This document shows positions 46,600 to 58,660 of a stretch of DNA of 64,000 nt, piece after piece. Origin of the DNA: Lonicera japonica (lineage: Eukaryota > Streptophyta > Magnoliopsida > Dipsacales > Caprifoliaceae); NCBI GenBank assembly GCA_021464415.1, contig CM038469.1, positions 26,281,736 to 26,345,735 on the forward strand, in the 5' to 3' direction. The notes beneath the pieces were generated by a model. That model had not been told where the DNA came from. It made no database searches and saw nothing but the letters and a program-made list of their open reading frames with translations. Position numbers and translations under genes: made by a program. Numbering within the stretch: position 1 is the stretch's first letter; the number at the start of each line of letters is the position of its first letter.

Positions 46600-47475
46600 T
46601 CGAAATACATTTATCTAATTCATCATTGAGCGAGTGAGCTAATCTAATTGTTAAGGCCCACATCCGAATTCAAAAGAGTTTCTCAATTCGAATCTATTAC
46701 GAGGTGGGGCGGGGGGGGGGGGGGGATTTCACCTTCCCTTTTAAAATAATAATGCATTGAGATAAAAGGGAATTGATCCCACTAACAAAATTTAGGAATA
46801 CTAGTACAAAACAAAACTTTTGGCCTAAGAAAATATGGGGATGAAATGAAACTTTTAATAATACACTAATTTGCCAAGCATTAAATTTTAATTGTTTGAA
46901 AAATACCAAACCATTAAATTTTACTTGTTTGAAATACCAAACTATTAGAATTTGTCAAAAGAGAAAAACAAATCTTGTACACCAACCAATGTATAAATGC
47001 CATATTTGCTAAGTTGATAAGCGATATTCAGCTCTTCTGACAAAAATATTCTAAATCAGAATTTTTGAAAAATCTAAACTATTAGATTTAAATTAGATGG
47101 TCCAGATGTCGAATAGTCGCTACAAGAATATATTTTCGTTGGCGAAGACTCATTGGTAACTTGTCAAAACCTTTTACAAGTCTCTTTATACATCGATGGC
47201 ACGTAGTCTAAATACTGGGCCCGTCAATGGATCGGATATATATATGAACTGGATCATGTTGTATCCAAATTTGATCCGTTTGAAAATATACCGAATTCAA
47301 TCCGTGACTAATCAATATTCAAATTTGTTAACAAACGGATATCTAATACGTATACCAGAATTGATTCGAAAACTGAAGAATTATTTTCGACAACATGATC
47401 GAGTTTAATCAAATTTTATTACTAGACCAATAATTATATCTATAAATGTACAACGACATACATACATGGGGAATT
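46600..47475. other. Upstream of the X8 exons, includes a G-run
   Basis: G15 at 46711-46725, preceded by 'ggtggggc'. The remainder is AT-rich. I looked here on the minus strand for an ATG-bearing signal-peptide exon with a donor and saw none that convinces. Confidence 0.4.
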
Positions 47476-47479
47476 TACA

Positions 47480-47833
47480 GGTGCAGATTACTGTTCACGG
47501 ACCATCCGTACGGATTGGTCCGTTTGGCACGCTTCCCGATGGATTTTTGATGAAATTTTGTGGGGATGGTCTCATCGTGTGTAGAACTCTCCACCAAATC
47601 ATAAAAAATCAACCGGGAAGTAGGTTAACTACATGATTGAAAAATATTGATTTATATCTTTTCTGGACCAGTTTTTTTCATATGTAGTTAACTTACTTCC
47701 CGATTGAATTTTTTGATGAAATTTGGTGGAGATGTTCAACCGATGAAAAACACACAAAATTTCATCAAAAAATCATCGCGAAGCGTGCCAAACGGACCAA
47801 TCCGTACGGATGGTCCGTGATAGTAATCCGTAT
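47480..47833. mobile_element. Long fold-back MITE, about 354 bp
   Basis: Almost the whole element is one hairpin. The left arm (gattactgttcacggaccat, ccgtacggattggtccgttt, ggcacgcttcccgatgg) pairs with the right arm (ccaaacggaccaatccgtac, ggatggtccgtgatagtaat). The arms then continue through 'ccaccaaatc' and 'gggaagtaggttaacta' on the left with 'tagttaacttacttccc' and 'gatgaaatttggtggagatg' on the right. Only a short AT loop near 47640-47690 is unpaired. No coding. Confidence 0.85.
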
Positions 47834-47839
47834 AGGATA

Positions 47840-49060
47840 GGGACTCTACATACATATATGTATCTTCTTTTCCTTAATTCTCCACTCTTCTATCCCTTGG
47901 AAAAGATTTACTTTCTAGTTATAAATTTTCTCAACCTCACATATTCAATATATATAGCATGTACGTTTTATCCAATATATTTAAATATATATAGCATGAA
48001 AGAAAAAATTAATTCACATTAAATATATACATATGTTTTATAAAATGTATCTATGTATAGCGCATGTGAGTTAATTAAATATTTTTTTTCATTTATTTAT
48101 TTGATTTTTTTTTTAGATTACAGTAAATCGACTTCTCAACAAAAAGATTACAATAATGGACCAACTTACTCCAATTTTTTTGTCAGATTGAGTAGACAAA
48201 AAGTAAAAATTATAGTGTTTTATCTAATTAGGTTACATTAATTAACTTCTGCACACACATATATATATATATATATTACAATAATTTATTTCATTTATTA
48301 CTTTGCTTTTTTGGTAGATTACAGTAATTAAATAATACAAGTTACAATATTTTATCTGTCAGATTACATTAACTTCTACACAGACATATTTATCCACGTT
48401 ATCTTTCTATACATCCACCTTTATAAGATCTATTAATACACTTCTCAAAAATTACCTTTCGAAATTTTGGAAGTATATCCACCTGATTAAAGTATTAAAT
48501 TTTTATTTTTTTTGCTTTTAAAATTTCTTTAACTTTCAAAATTTCTTTAACTTTCTTAATTCAGGTAAATGAATAAACTTTTCTAATTTAAAGACAATTC
48601 CAAGTAATTCAGGTAAATGAAAATAATATTAATTAAAGTAAAAATTACGACGTGGCATCTAGAATTTGTTTAGGAAACCCTTTACATGTATAGGCTCACC
48701 CTTACAACCTCTCCTTTTGTCACATTACCTTCATAGTCATTATTCATGTTTGTATTGGAGATTGTTTTTTTAACTCATTGTCTATATATATAGACATATA
48801 TCCTATGTGGTACTTATTTTTTTTCTAATTTATGGTTGAATTGGAGACGCTCTAAATGAATGTGAGCTGGATATTTAGTGCTAAATAGTATTAGAAAATA
48901 TGCACAAGAAATTTGTTGTGGAGGCTGTCTTTCATTGGTTATTGCTAAAAGTTTTAATTTAAAATTTTAATTTGATGTAATACAAGTCGATTAAGTAAAG
49001 AAATTAATTTAACGGATATATAATTGATTAGTGTGGATTAGTTTTAAATGTCTTAGTTAA
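47840..49060. other. AT-rich spacer, no gene seen
   Basis: Contains an (AT)n run near 48258-48276 and a small tandem of 'aaaatttctttaactttc' at about 48520-48560. No gene. Confidence 0.5.
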
Positions 49061-49066
49061 TATAAA

Positions 49067-49192
49067 TGTCAGATAAATCAAACAAGGTCAAAGTAGTTAG
49101 CAAACACCCATATTCATTTTCTTTAATTTTTCTATAGCAAATCATGTTCTTATTCCCCATAAATCTTCTCCACATACATGCCATTGAATAAA
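49067..49192. repeat. Duplicated segment, copy 2 (also at 45803-45936)
   Basis: Same order and orientation as the block downstream of the X8 gene. No X8 exon follows on its minus-strand upstream side, so only the 3' flank was duplicated, or the rest has decayed. Confidence 0.65.
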
Positions 49193-49371
49193 AAACGTAG
49201 AAATTATCCCCTTCCAATAAAAGAAAAAGACACAAGCATAATTAACATTTATCTCCATAACAAGGTAGTTTGATAGAAGCATCTTCAACTTGCAGGTGAA
49301 ATTATTGAATCTGACTTGGTTTTGATATTTTACTAAATAATGGTAACTATTTGTGAATTGCATTTGCAAGG

Positions 49372-49845
49372 GCTTGAGCCTTGGTCCGGTGCTCTGCTCA
49401 GTATTTAAGCTAGGGGCAACATCACATAAAAACTTACTGCTCGAACTGCATTTTGTTATCGTAATCAATTGAATTAGATTAAAAATTGTTCAAATCAACA
49501 TTTAGTTGAATTGAATTGCTGGGATGGTTCAATTTGGTCCGGTGCCCTGCCCAATATTTGGGCTCGAGACAACATCATATAAAAACTTATTGCTTGAATT
49601 TGTTATCATATATAATCAATTGGATTGGATTATAAATCGTTCAAATCAACATTTAATTGAATTGGATTGCTGGGATGGTTCAATTTGGTCTAGTGTCTTG
49701 CCTAGTATCTAGGCTCAGGGCAACATCATATATAAACATATTGCTTAAAATGCATTTTGTTATCGTAATCAATTGGATTGGATTAGAAATCGTTTGAATC
49801 AACATTTAATTGAATTAAATTACTGGAATGGTTCAATTTGGGTTG
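49372..49845. repeat. Tandem repeat, about three units of roughly 150-165 bp
   Basis: Units contain 'ttggtccggtgc', 'gggcaacatcacata', 'ttttgttatcgtaatcaatt', 'ggattggattagaaatcgtt', 'caaatcaacatttaattgaa' and 'gctgggatggttcaatttgg'. The phases 49445, 49597 and 49755 show the period. It abuts the MULE at 49881. Confidence 0.8.
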
Positions 49846-49880
49846 GCTCCCACATTTAAAATTTATATTGAATCGAATAA

Positions 49881-51023
49881 GGGAAATTTAGATTTAGGTA
49901 CTCCCATAATGAACGAAATTAGACTTATGTACTCTTTTGTTACAAAATTAGACTTTGGTGCAAATTCCGTCAATCTCCGTCCAAAATTAACGGACACCTG
50001 ATTTGCACGTGCCTTTAACTCACCAAATCCACCTATAATTAATGTTTCCAAAAAATAAAAAAATAAAAAAATTTAATTCATCAATACCACATCGCAGATC
50101 CACCTCCACCTCCATCTTTCATCAACACCACCTCCACCTCCGATCTCCACCCTCCGCTGCCGCCTCCGCATTCGCCATCGCCACCGCCACCACTATTCCC
50201 TTCTTTAAACCATTGCTCCGCCACCACAAAATAAATAAATACTACAAAAATTCATAGAATTAAGAGTAATCCTCTCATTTTTAGACATATCAGGCCTCAA
50301 AACGACCATCATTTTATTTTTTCTAAGACTCGGCGGACATTCAAACTCCTCCTTCACCTCAAAGTCTGTGTTCATCCAGACTGGTGCAGTTGGATTGTCA
50401 TAGTTGTTGTCGTCTTCCTCTTCAATTCTCCGTCGAAACATGAATCCGCAAAATCTAGGGTTTGGGATTTAATAAAAGGAGAAATGAGGGTTTCTCCTCT
50501 CGTAATTCACTTAATTTGGGTTTCCTTGTGAAGGCTCTCAAAGTGTTAGGGAATGAGGTGATGGGTAAGGATGAAAGAGATGATGATCGCTTGAAGGATT
50601 TGAGAGGGAATAATGTAGATGAAAGAGAAGAGGAGGTGATGATTGAAGATAGTGATAAAGATGCCATTTTCATGAGAGCTTTCGCGAAAAATTGCAGCGT
50701 GTGTTCTTGAGATTATTGAGTCCAAAACTATAAATTTAGGGTTGTAAATGTGGTTTAGTTAGGCATTTTTGAATCCAGGTTCTGTCCAAAGTTGACCATC
50801 GTCAGAATTCTCTTCTCTCTCTATGTTTTTTTCTTTCTTCTTTTTATTTTTAAAGGATTTGATATTTTTAAACTATGATTAAGTTAAATTAAATTGCACA
50901 TGGTTAAATTCTGCTTAAATTTTAATTAAGGCGGATAGAATTGTACCAAAATCTAATTTTAAAATAAAAAAATATTTAAATCTAATTTCGTTTATTATAA
51001 AAATACCTAAATTTAAATTGTCC
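49881..51023. mobile_element. Mutator-like element with long inverted ends, 1143 bp
   Basis: The left end (gggaaatttagatttaggta, then cgaaattagac, aaaattagactttggtgcaa) is the complement of the right end (taccaaaatctaatttt, aaatctaatttcgtttatta, tacctaaatttaaattgtcc), an inverted repeat of about 90 bp. The flanks ATCGAATAA (49872-49880) and ATCGAAAAA (51024-51032) are a 9-bp target duplication with one mismatch. The interior (50090-50710) is GC-richer and frame-rich, so it is a Pack-MULE candidate. Confidence 0.85.
50085..50715 (-). pseudogene. Coding-like interior of the 49.9-kb MULE
   Basis: The minus strand carries 50441-50205 (MFRRRIEEEDDNNYDNPTAP, then VWMNTDFEVKEEFECPPSLR) and, in another frame, 50673-50455 (Ser-rich). 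The opposite strand frame 50462-50710 is acidic and mirrors the Ser-rich one. None is recognised. The region most likely holds captured host exon sequence or a decayed small ORF of this MULE family. Confidence 0.35.
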
Positions 51024-51279
51024 ATCGAAAAAATACAAATGACATAAAAGCTACTGAATTGAATTCGACAAGGCCTCAAAATATATTGGACAAAACCCAC
51101 ACCAGCAATTACATCACTTTATTTAAATCAATTTAAAGTGTTCTTTTCACAAAAAAATAAATAAAAATTTACAAGTGTTTTTGTGAAATAAACTATTTTT
51201 CTTTTTTTCTCAATAAACAACCCGGAAAACAAACAGCTGACATGTTCCCCTTTAATGAGGGTATAGTTCCCGACAAAGC

Positions 51280-51432
51280 TGCCACAACGTGTGTTTCACG
51301 TGTCAGTTGTGGGCCCCTCCGTGCGAGACATGCCACGCTGGCGTTCGCGTGATGAAAGCGGAAGCAGCAGCCGTTAAATATCATTTGCGCCACGTGGGCA
51401 TAGAAATACTAAGTTTGACTTCACACGTGGAT
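51280..51432. promoter_or_regulatory. GC-rich block with three CACGTG G-boxes
   Basis: Perfect palindromic G-boxes lie at 51297-51302, 51391-51396 (in GCCACGTGGGC, a strong ABRE/bZIP-type core) and 51424-51429, plus another ACGT at 51287. The block is much GC-richer than its surroundings. No coding region starts within 1 kb on either strand that I can support, so it may be an orphan or captured promoter. Confidence 0.5.
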
Positions 51433-51439
51433 GTCCACT

Positions 51440-52535
51440 CTGGATAAATAAAAATATAGGCATATGGGTCATGGGCTTTCCCCTCAAAAGGATTTTGCAA
51501 ATCCATTTAATTAGGTGGTCCATATTATTTCCATTAACAAGAATAATAAATATGTTAAAACTTAAAATGGACCACAAGAAAGTCAACAAGAAAGAAAAAC
51601 TGTCTACTTACATTGTCTTATACAAAGAATGTTGGTTATGTTGTCGGATCAATACACACGACTTTAGAAATACATAGTACAATTTTTCAAAACAGTATTG
51701 TGTTTTGGTAAAACCATATATAATTGCTTTGACAGTATGTATAGTCGAAAATTATAATACCTAACTTAATTGTACTAACTCTGAATGTGACGAATGTGAA
51801 CGAGAATTACGCAAAAGGTAATGTACAGTTAAAACAATCTAAGTTATAGTTTTACGCTGACCGGGATTGAGGCTAAGTCTAATTTAATTAAATATAGATA
51901 TTAGCTAGCTCACTTTTTCATGAAATTCTAAGTCCTCACTCGAGTAGTAGTATCAGATTTCCTTGTTTAATTAACACCCAATTTCATTAAAGAGAGAATA
52001 TATAGGGAGACCATATTTCTAAGCTTTTAAAAAAAAAACTTAGGTGCTTTATGTAAGAGTGAAGGGTGTGGTACTTAATGAATTAATTAGGAGGTGATAA
52101 TAGGAAATGAAGTTATATATATGAATGAATATTGACTAATGTTCTTTGAACCATGAACATAAAGACACTAAAAGAGGAAACCATGTGATCTTGGCTTTCT
52201 TATTGGAGGCAAGATCTCTGTCACAATTATGCCTCAATACATGGCAATCAAAACCCAACTAATTGGAGAATTAATTAACATTCCTTCAATACATATACAT
52301 CCCTTTCTGTCTATATTTTGTTATTGATGTTGGTCTACAAATCACATGAAAAAATAACTTTTGATATACATCAAGTTTATTATTCCATCTGTCAAATTAA
52401 TAGCCTAACTTTCTTTTTTCAATATAAATGGTACATTATATAGATTTGAGATTCATCAAGTGCCAATCGTGGTCCTATATGAAATCACACACTCATAATA
52501 ACCGCGAGCCGGCCTCTAGATATAAGAATATTAAT
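51440..52535. other. AT-rich spacer, no gene seen
   Basis: No supported frame. Tracts such as 'aaaaaaaaaactt' and short AT repeats only. Confidence 0.45.
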
Positions 52536-52542
52536 TTTCTTA

Positions 52543-53037
52543 GAGCATCTCTAACAGTAGTGTATATTTAGGTTTTGTGAAAAATATACAAAACTTGTAA
52601 AAATTTTGAGCTTCAGCAATCTTTTAAATTTAGCTTTTGTGTAAAACGAATATGTAAAATACACCCCAAGTTTACACTGCCACATCAGCCTTTTCTTTTC
52701 TCAATTATTTTGCAATACTTTAAAATGTAATATCTATTAATAGAAATTATATAATTTAATAAAAAATATATATCTAAAATCTACTCATTAAGACCAACAA
52801 ATCAAGATCCATTGTTGTTATAATATTATGTATACCAAAATTCAAGAAAAAATAATAAAAAATTGCATAAAATAATATCTAATATGCATAATTATCTTAT
52901 TGGTTTATTCAAAATTTACACAAAAGTTTAAAAATGTACCATTGGTGCATATTTTTTTTACACTTCAAGTTTTATGTAAAAGTGTCCTGACACATAGGAT
53001 TTACACAAAAATATTTACACAACGGTTTGAGATGTTC
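52543..53037. mobile_element. Tourist-like (PIF/Harbinger) MITE, 495 bp
   Basis: The ends GAGCATCTCTAACAGTAGTG and (complement) GAACATCTCAAACCGTTGTG are flanked by the trinucleotide TTA on both sides (52540-52542 and 53038-53040), as expected for PIF/Harbinger. Inner blocks 'gtatatttaggttttgtg' and 'cacaaaaatatttacac' also pair. No coding. Confidence 0.8.
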
Positions 53038-53040
53038 TTA

Positions 53041-55070
53041 GTATACTGTCAATATCTATAATTTTTTTTTAATTTAAGTTTTAGTATAAAATAGAGCAAT
53101 AATTGTGCGGTGAGTTATTATTTTTTTTTTAAGTTAAATAAGCAAAAAGATTGTGTGGATTGAAGTTTTTATTTCAAATCTATAGTCTTATACTTGGTTG
53201 ACCATCATTTTGATTGTCCATAATTTATGTGCTAATTAATTTCAAGCTCATTTCTTCATATATCTAACCATGATTAGCTAGACCAATTTTTAATTAATTA
53301 ATTAATTAATATGATGCTTTAGTGATTGTTTTACAGTCTTGATTATTTTTGGTAATTTTGTTTTTACCATTTTCAAAATGATAAGAAAATGGCTCCTTAA
53401 TTTTAATTTCCTTGATTGAAGAACATTTTTTAAGGCTCTTCCACCAATTTACCATTGACTAGAAATGAGCTCGTCTCTCAGATTTTAAATTTTCTTGAAA
53501 AGGTAAAAAGTAAAAACTTTTGGAGTGGAAAAAGTTTACATTTTCAATTTTAACGTAAGAAGGCTCCGGGGTTGACTTCCATGACAAAGAAGACCTATAA
53601 CTTGTTTTTTGGTCCCTTATTCTAACGCAATCGCGTAAATATAAAAACGCTTGTATTAAAAAAATAAAATTGTAGCAAAGCATTTTAACAATTTTTATCT
53701 AAATATTTTGCTAGATAAAAATTCTTTTATAGCCTTAAACGTTTTTTTATACTAAATCATTTTAACAATTTTTATCTAAAAAAAATTTGACTTAATAAAA
53801 AAAAATTTCAAATATGCCAGCATTATTTTAATTATTTGAACTTTCCGAAGGGTAATGTAATTTTCCACAGCTAAAATGACTTCTTATATGTAATATTTTT
53901 CGAGCCTTGTTTACAACTGTACAATGCATTATTTGAACCACCAGCCACTAATTTATCGGACCTTCTAAATTATAAGTTCAATTTTTTATTTTTAAACATA
54001 ATTAAAGGATTGCCGATCACATTGACAAATAAATTATATTTTTAACCGTTATATTGAAATTAATGTATCTTTAATTAAAAAAAGTGCGAAAATCAAACTA
54101 CCTTCTTAATTTTCAACATTGAATCTAATTAATTTTCATTATAATCCTTTGTTGCTTTTAGACATTCTATATCAATTAACATGATTAAAGTTTTTTTCAG
54201 TAGACAAATTATTTTCTCATCCTCAATTTAAAATTTTCAATTGTCGGGGAGCTTACTAATTGCATGAACTTTCGTGGTTAAAAAAAGGCACTTTTTTCCT
54301 TTTCAGGCTCCTAACCATCAATTTACCATATGATTAAAAGGCCATCTAATTAATTATTACCTTTTCCCTTGTTTTGAACTTCAAAATGACTTATTTCCTT
54401 TTATTCTTATTTACCTTATATATATATATATCTAGTAATAATTAGCCAAATTAATTGCAAGAAATTCTTAGGTTTTGTTTTTAAAAATTGCTCAGATTTT
54501 TATATTTTATGATGTCTGATTGTATAATTTTCATGTAATTAATTCTATAGTATAATCTGATTAAATTACCTCGCGTATTCGAGTAACGAAAAAACTACCC
54601 CACTTAAAGTTTTTATTTTTCATGCAAAATTTTTAACTAAGCAAAAACCTCTACATAACGCAATTATGTTCTATGTCAGCCAATCAAAAGCAGTAAAACA
54701 CTTTTAATTACTTTACTTTCAAATTAATTAAAGAATTTTGCTAATTTTCCCTTAATTATTAGTACGTGCCCTGTTTAATAGCAACCAGAGTACTATCATG
54801 CATACAAAGTTGCACTTTTTATTTTAAAATGTCACAAATAAAAAGTTATATTTCAATAGTTAACATTAAATTCTAAATCTCAGGACAGTTAAACAAGTTC
54901 TTAGCTTCGCCTTCGATTGTATTAAAATTTGATGCTTCTTAAACAATTCGACATTCAAATAAAAAAAATCTTAATTTGAGCTAAAATAGTAAAATAGATT
55001 ATACTATTAGCCCTTAGTACGTGATTATTACATATCATATCGACTCATTAATTGTTAATATTACACAAGC
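53041..55070. other. AT-rich spacer, no gene seen
   Basis: Very AT-rich, with an (AATT)n tract at about 53292-53310 and an (AT)n tract near 54419. A repeat of 'attttaacaatttttatcta' occurs at about 53682 and 53760. No gene. Confidence 0.5.
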
Positions 55071-55079
55071 GATACAAAA

Positions 55080-55490
55080 ATAGTAATCACTCTGGGCATA
55101 CTATTGCGCATACAGTTCAAACAAACTGCATCCCCGATTCAAAAGAGCGGGTAATCCCAAAAATACACATATATGAGGGGATTCTTTCAACCTAAGTTCG
55201 TTACTGTATCCGCAATTGTACCAAAAAAAACCTTCCGGGCAAAAAGAATACCCACCCGTATGTGCAGCATTCTTTCAATTTTCTCCAACAGGATATCTTG
55301 AAGACGATGGTTGTGAATATGGCGCATAGATAGGCGAATACGCGCATTTCATATACGTAAAATCACTTGAAAGATCGAATCATTTTCTATATGAATTTCA
55401 GAGATGCCGCGATCTTGGAAAAGGGACAACCGTTCTCTTACGTGCAATGTTTGTGAACTCTTTTTTGCCGGGACAATAATACAATTCAAC
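55080..55490. other. Unexplained block of higher complexity
   Basis: Less AT-rich than either flank. A minus-strand frame (about 55370-55180) reads MKCAYSPIYAPYSQPSSSRY, PVGEN, a stop, KNAAHTGGYSFCPEGFFWYN. It has no recognised domain. It could be a fragment of a captured gene, an organelle-derived insert or a retroelement remnant. Confidence 0.3.
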
Positions 55491-55499
55491 ACCTTGCTC

Positions 55500-57385
55500 A
55501 ATTGTTGACAATTAATCATCTATTGTACAAGTAATTCATATCATTTATATATTATTTATCTATATATCTATATAAGAAATAGTACATGTGTTTAAGATAC
55601 AATTAGTGTTACTAACGCTAATTAAATTCATGTTTTTTAAAAAAAAAGAAAAGAAGAAGATTTTTTTTTCTTTTTTGGGGAGAAGATTTGTCATTTTCAT
55701 GTTTATGATGGATTTTATAAGTATCAAAATACTATCATAATCCCGTGCTAGAAGTAATTAGAATAATTTAATACTTGAATACCAGAAGATTAGAGTATAT
55801 AAATTGGTTAGTATGTGAACTCACTTTAAAAGGCAGATGAAATGATGAAAAACAATACTTTTTTGGCATAATTATGAAGTATATCAATTTACTCCCTATG
55901 TCTAGGAGTTTAATATTTTTTTTTTGGACTGTCTATTATGAGTTTATTTTTTTGTTTTTTTTAAAACATATGTAATTAATGTACTAAACTCACTCTTAAA
56001 CCATTAATTATAATAAAACTATTGATTATTAACAAATATGAAAATCAAACATAAACTCATAATTAACAAAAAAAAAATACGTACTTTGATGTGTATTATT
56101 AATCATTACATATTGCCTTGAACAAATCAATATTATATAGGGGGATGTTATATACATGTATCCCTCTTCCGTAGATAGGCTACCACAAATTTGAAATATG
56201 GTGGTTTTTTTTAATAGGAGTAGCCAAAATATCAAATATTTGGTATTGTGTCTATAAAATTAGGGGTTAATTACCCCATTACTTAAAATACAAGTCGGTG
56301 GTAAGTTATCGACATAAAAGTCCACATTCGGTTGCAATTTACCGATTTATATGTTAATTCGGTTACATTTTGCAAAACGATCTAAATTTCAAAGTTTGAT
56401 ACGAGGCGCTAATTCGTAACTTAAATTTGGGGTATCCCCATATGGGCCATGATCAATGATTTTAAAAAATATAGTGTTAAGCTAAAATGGTGTTTTGGCT
56501 ACAAATTCGGAATGCCTGTAACATCATCCTACCATATATGCTTTAAAGGCCGGGTACTTTAAACAGAAAATCTATATTTCCTAAGAGGACATGGTTTTTG
56601 AATTTTGAAAATATATAAGAAGATAAAAATTGTGACTGAGATTAAATATACCTTTTGAATAGCTGGCAGTGCCTTGACACAAGTTACAACATAATCTATA
56701 TAGTAAGTAAAATGGTTTTTGAATACTAATACATAAATATATGGTACAGATTTAAAATGCCTTTCGAATGACAGATAGTGTGTTTGGCACAAATACGAGC
56801 CAGTTTATATCTAAATTAAAAGCAATTGAATTCGGTTATGATATCAAATTATAAATATTTTTCTTATTTTGCCAATGGTTTGTTCTTTTAATAAAAAATT
56901 ATTTGAAGGGACTCAAACCTGTGAGATGTAAGTTAGAAAATAAAGTACCATCTTGCTATTTCTTAATTGATTATATTTTACATTTTTTATTTAGATATTC
57001 GAATATATATATATATATACAAAGGGGCGTGCATAGTGTATATACATTGGGTGTTGACTGTCTAGTTTGTCTAGTTTTGAAAAAGAAAACAAAATATATC
57101 TACTACAATTTTTTGTCCATTTTTTTTTTCCTGAGGGAATTGTCTTTTATGAAATTAAGATATTTTCTCTGTCTCACTTGGACTTTTAGATGTTTGGTTC
57201 CATATCACCAACCAGAAATTATGCCATCGAATTAATTAGCGGCCTAACGACAGTGTAGATTCTTCGTGACCTTATTATTCTTTTTCCAATATACTCACCC
57301 AATCAAGGCAAAATATATAATATATTCACCCAATAATAGACAGATATAAATAAATAGATTGGTGGACTATATATATATATATAAA
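55500..57385. other. AT-rich spacer, no gene seen
   Basis: Frames here have no motifs. 'ggggttaattaccccattac' (about 56263) looks like one end of a Mutator-type MITE whose partner end was not found. A (TA)n run lies at about 57003-57020. Confidence 0.45.
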
Positions 57386-57389
57386 TGTA

Positions 57390-57535
57390 GGGCCCGTTTT
57401 TAGTATAAACTAATTCTTACAGATTGGTCTTTTTATGATATTTTTTCGTTATAAAAATATTTGTTGATGACACAAAACCATCAAAAAAAGGATCGGTTTG
57501 TACGGACTGGTGCGCACCTAATGATGACCGTACAC
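57390..57535. repeat. MITE remnant related to 43560-43670
   Basis: Shares 'gattggtctttttatgata' / 'ggattggtcctttttatgac' and the end motif 'cggactggtgcgcacc' / 'ggtgcggaccaatccg' in inverted arrangement, giving an imperfect fold-back of about 130 bp. Confidence 0.5.
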
Positions 57536-57539
57536 ATGT

Positions 57540-58650
57540 ACGTAGATATTTTTTTGAGTTGGGGCCTTGGGAGTGGGGGACGGGGGGTTGATTCTTTGAA
57601 GGATTTAAACATTTTTTTGAGATAAATTAAGTGAAGCAACATAGTCTATATTAATGTACTATCACCTTTGGATTCGAAACTATAGATCTATTTTATAAAT
57701 CATCATATTTATTTTCTCAAATAAATATAAAAATGTGTCAAATTAATAGTCATAATTTTTATAGGACATAAATAATTTATAAAATAAATACAAAATAATT
57801 ATATTCTTGATCAAACGTAAACATGAGATATAATTTTCAATATTAATTGAGGGATTGGGCTAACTTCGTTAGTAAGGTAACCACCCGATTCAAGAGATAT
57901 GATGAACTAAGTTCACATCTCATTTAGGTGGGAAGAATTTTTATTATAATTATAACAAATGGAATAAACTTAGACCTTTTATTTAAAAAAATAAAAAGGT
58001 ATAATTGTCATTGTTGCTTATGTTTACGAAAAATGAATCATTCTTATAATATTATTTACATTATTATTCTCCAAGACATTGTCGATATATTTTTCTTTAT
58101 GAATAATAGAAAAGTCTAAATCTTTTCCATTACAAATAACAAAAATCTTCCCAAAATTCCTAGTGAAATTTGAACTAAGGATACCCGGCCAATTACTCTA
58201 AGAAATTATGGATATTATGAACTGCGCCACAGAAGCAAAGCACATGATTTGAAATGCATATATATATATATATATATATATGAGGGTAATAATATCATCA
58301 AATCAGTTTTTACTAATGGCAAAAATGAATAATATATGCATTGAGTACCTACATCATAACTTAAGTATTTTATATCGGTTTAGTATTATCCAAAACTACT
58401 TTGGCAATAATATTACCTTATACCAATTATCAAGTATGGCTTTCCAAAATTATTACTTTTGTTGGGAAATAAGAATATAGTGTTGAGGCAAAAGGGCTTG
58501 GACGAGAATTTTGAAGCTTGTATCCACTTAAAACTAATATACAACCAACGTACTTGTAGTTCATTAACATTGTCTATATCCTCATAACTAAAAGATTCCG
58601 GTTTGACAAATGTATATGTGAACATGTAGTTGTTGAACTATTTGTTAGTA
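57540..58650. other. Spacer with possible old SINE, no gene seen
   Basis: On the minus strand near 58230-58150, 'cttctgtggcgcagttcat' and 'gtatccttagttcaaatttc' resemble an A box and a B box, so an old SINE is possible. An (AT)n run lies at about 58257-58281. No gene is seen. Confidence 0.4.
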
Positions 58651-58660
58651 TACTCTTAAG

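Noticed and set aside
46595..46663. MWALTIRLAHSLND as the N-terminus of the X8 protein
   Set aside because: Not a signal peptide, and a clean CAG acceptor separates it from the X8 domain.
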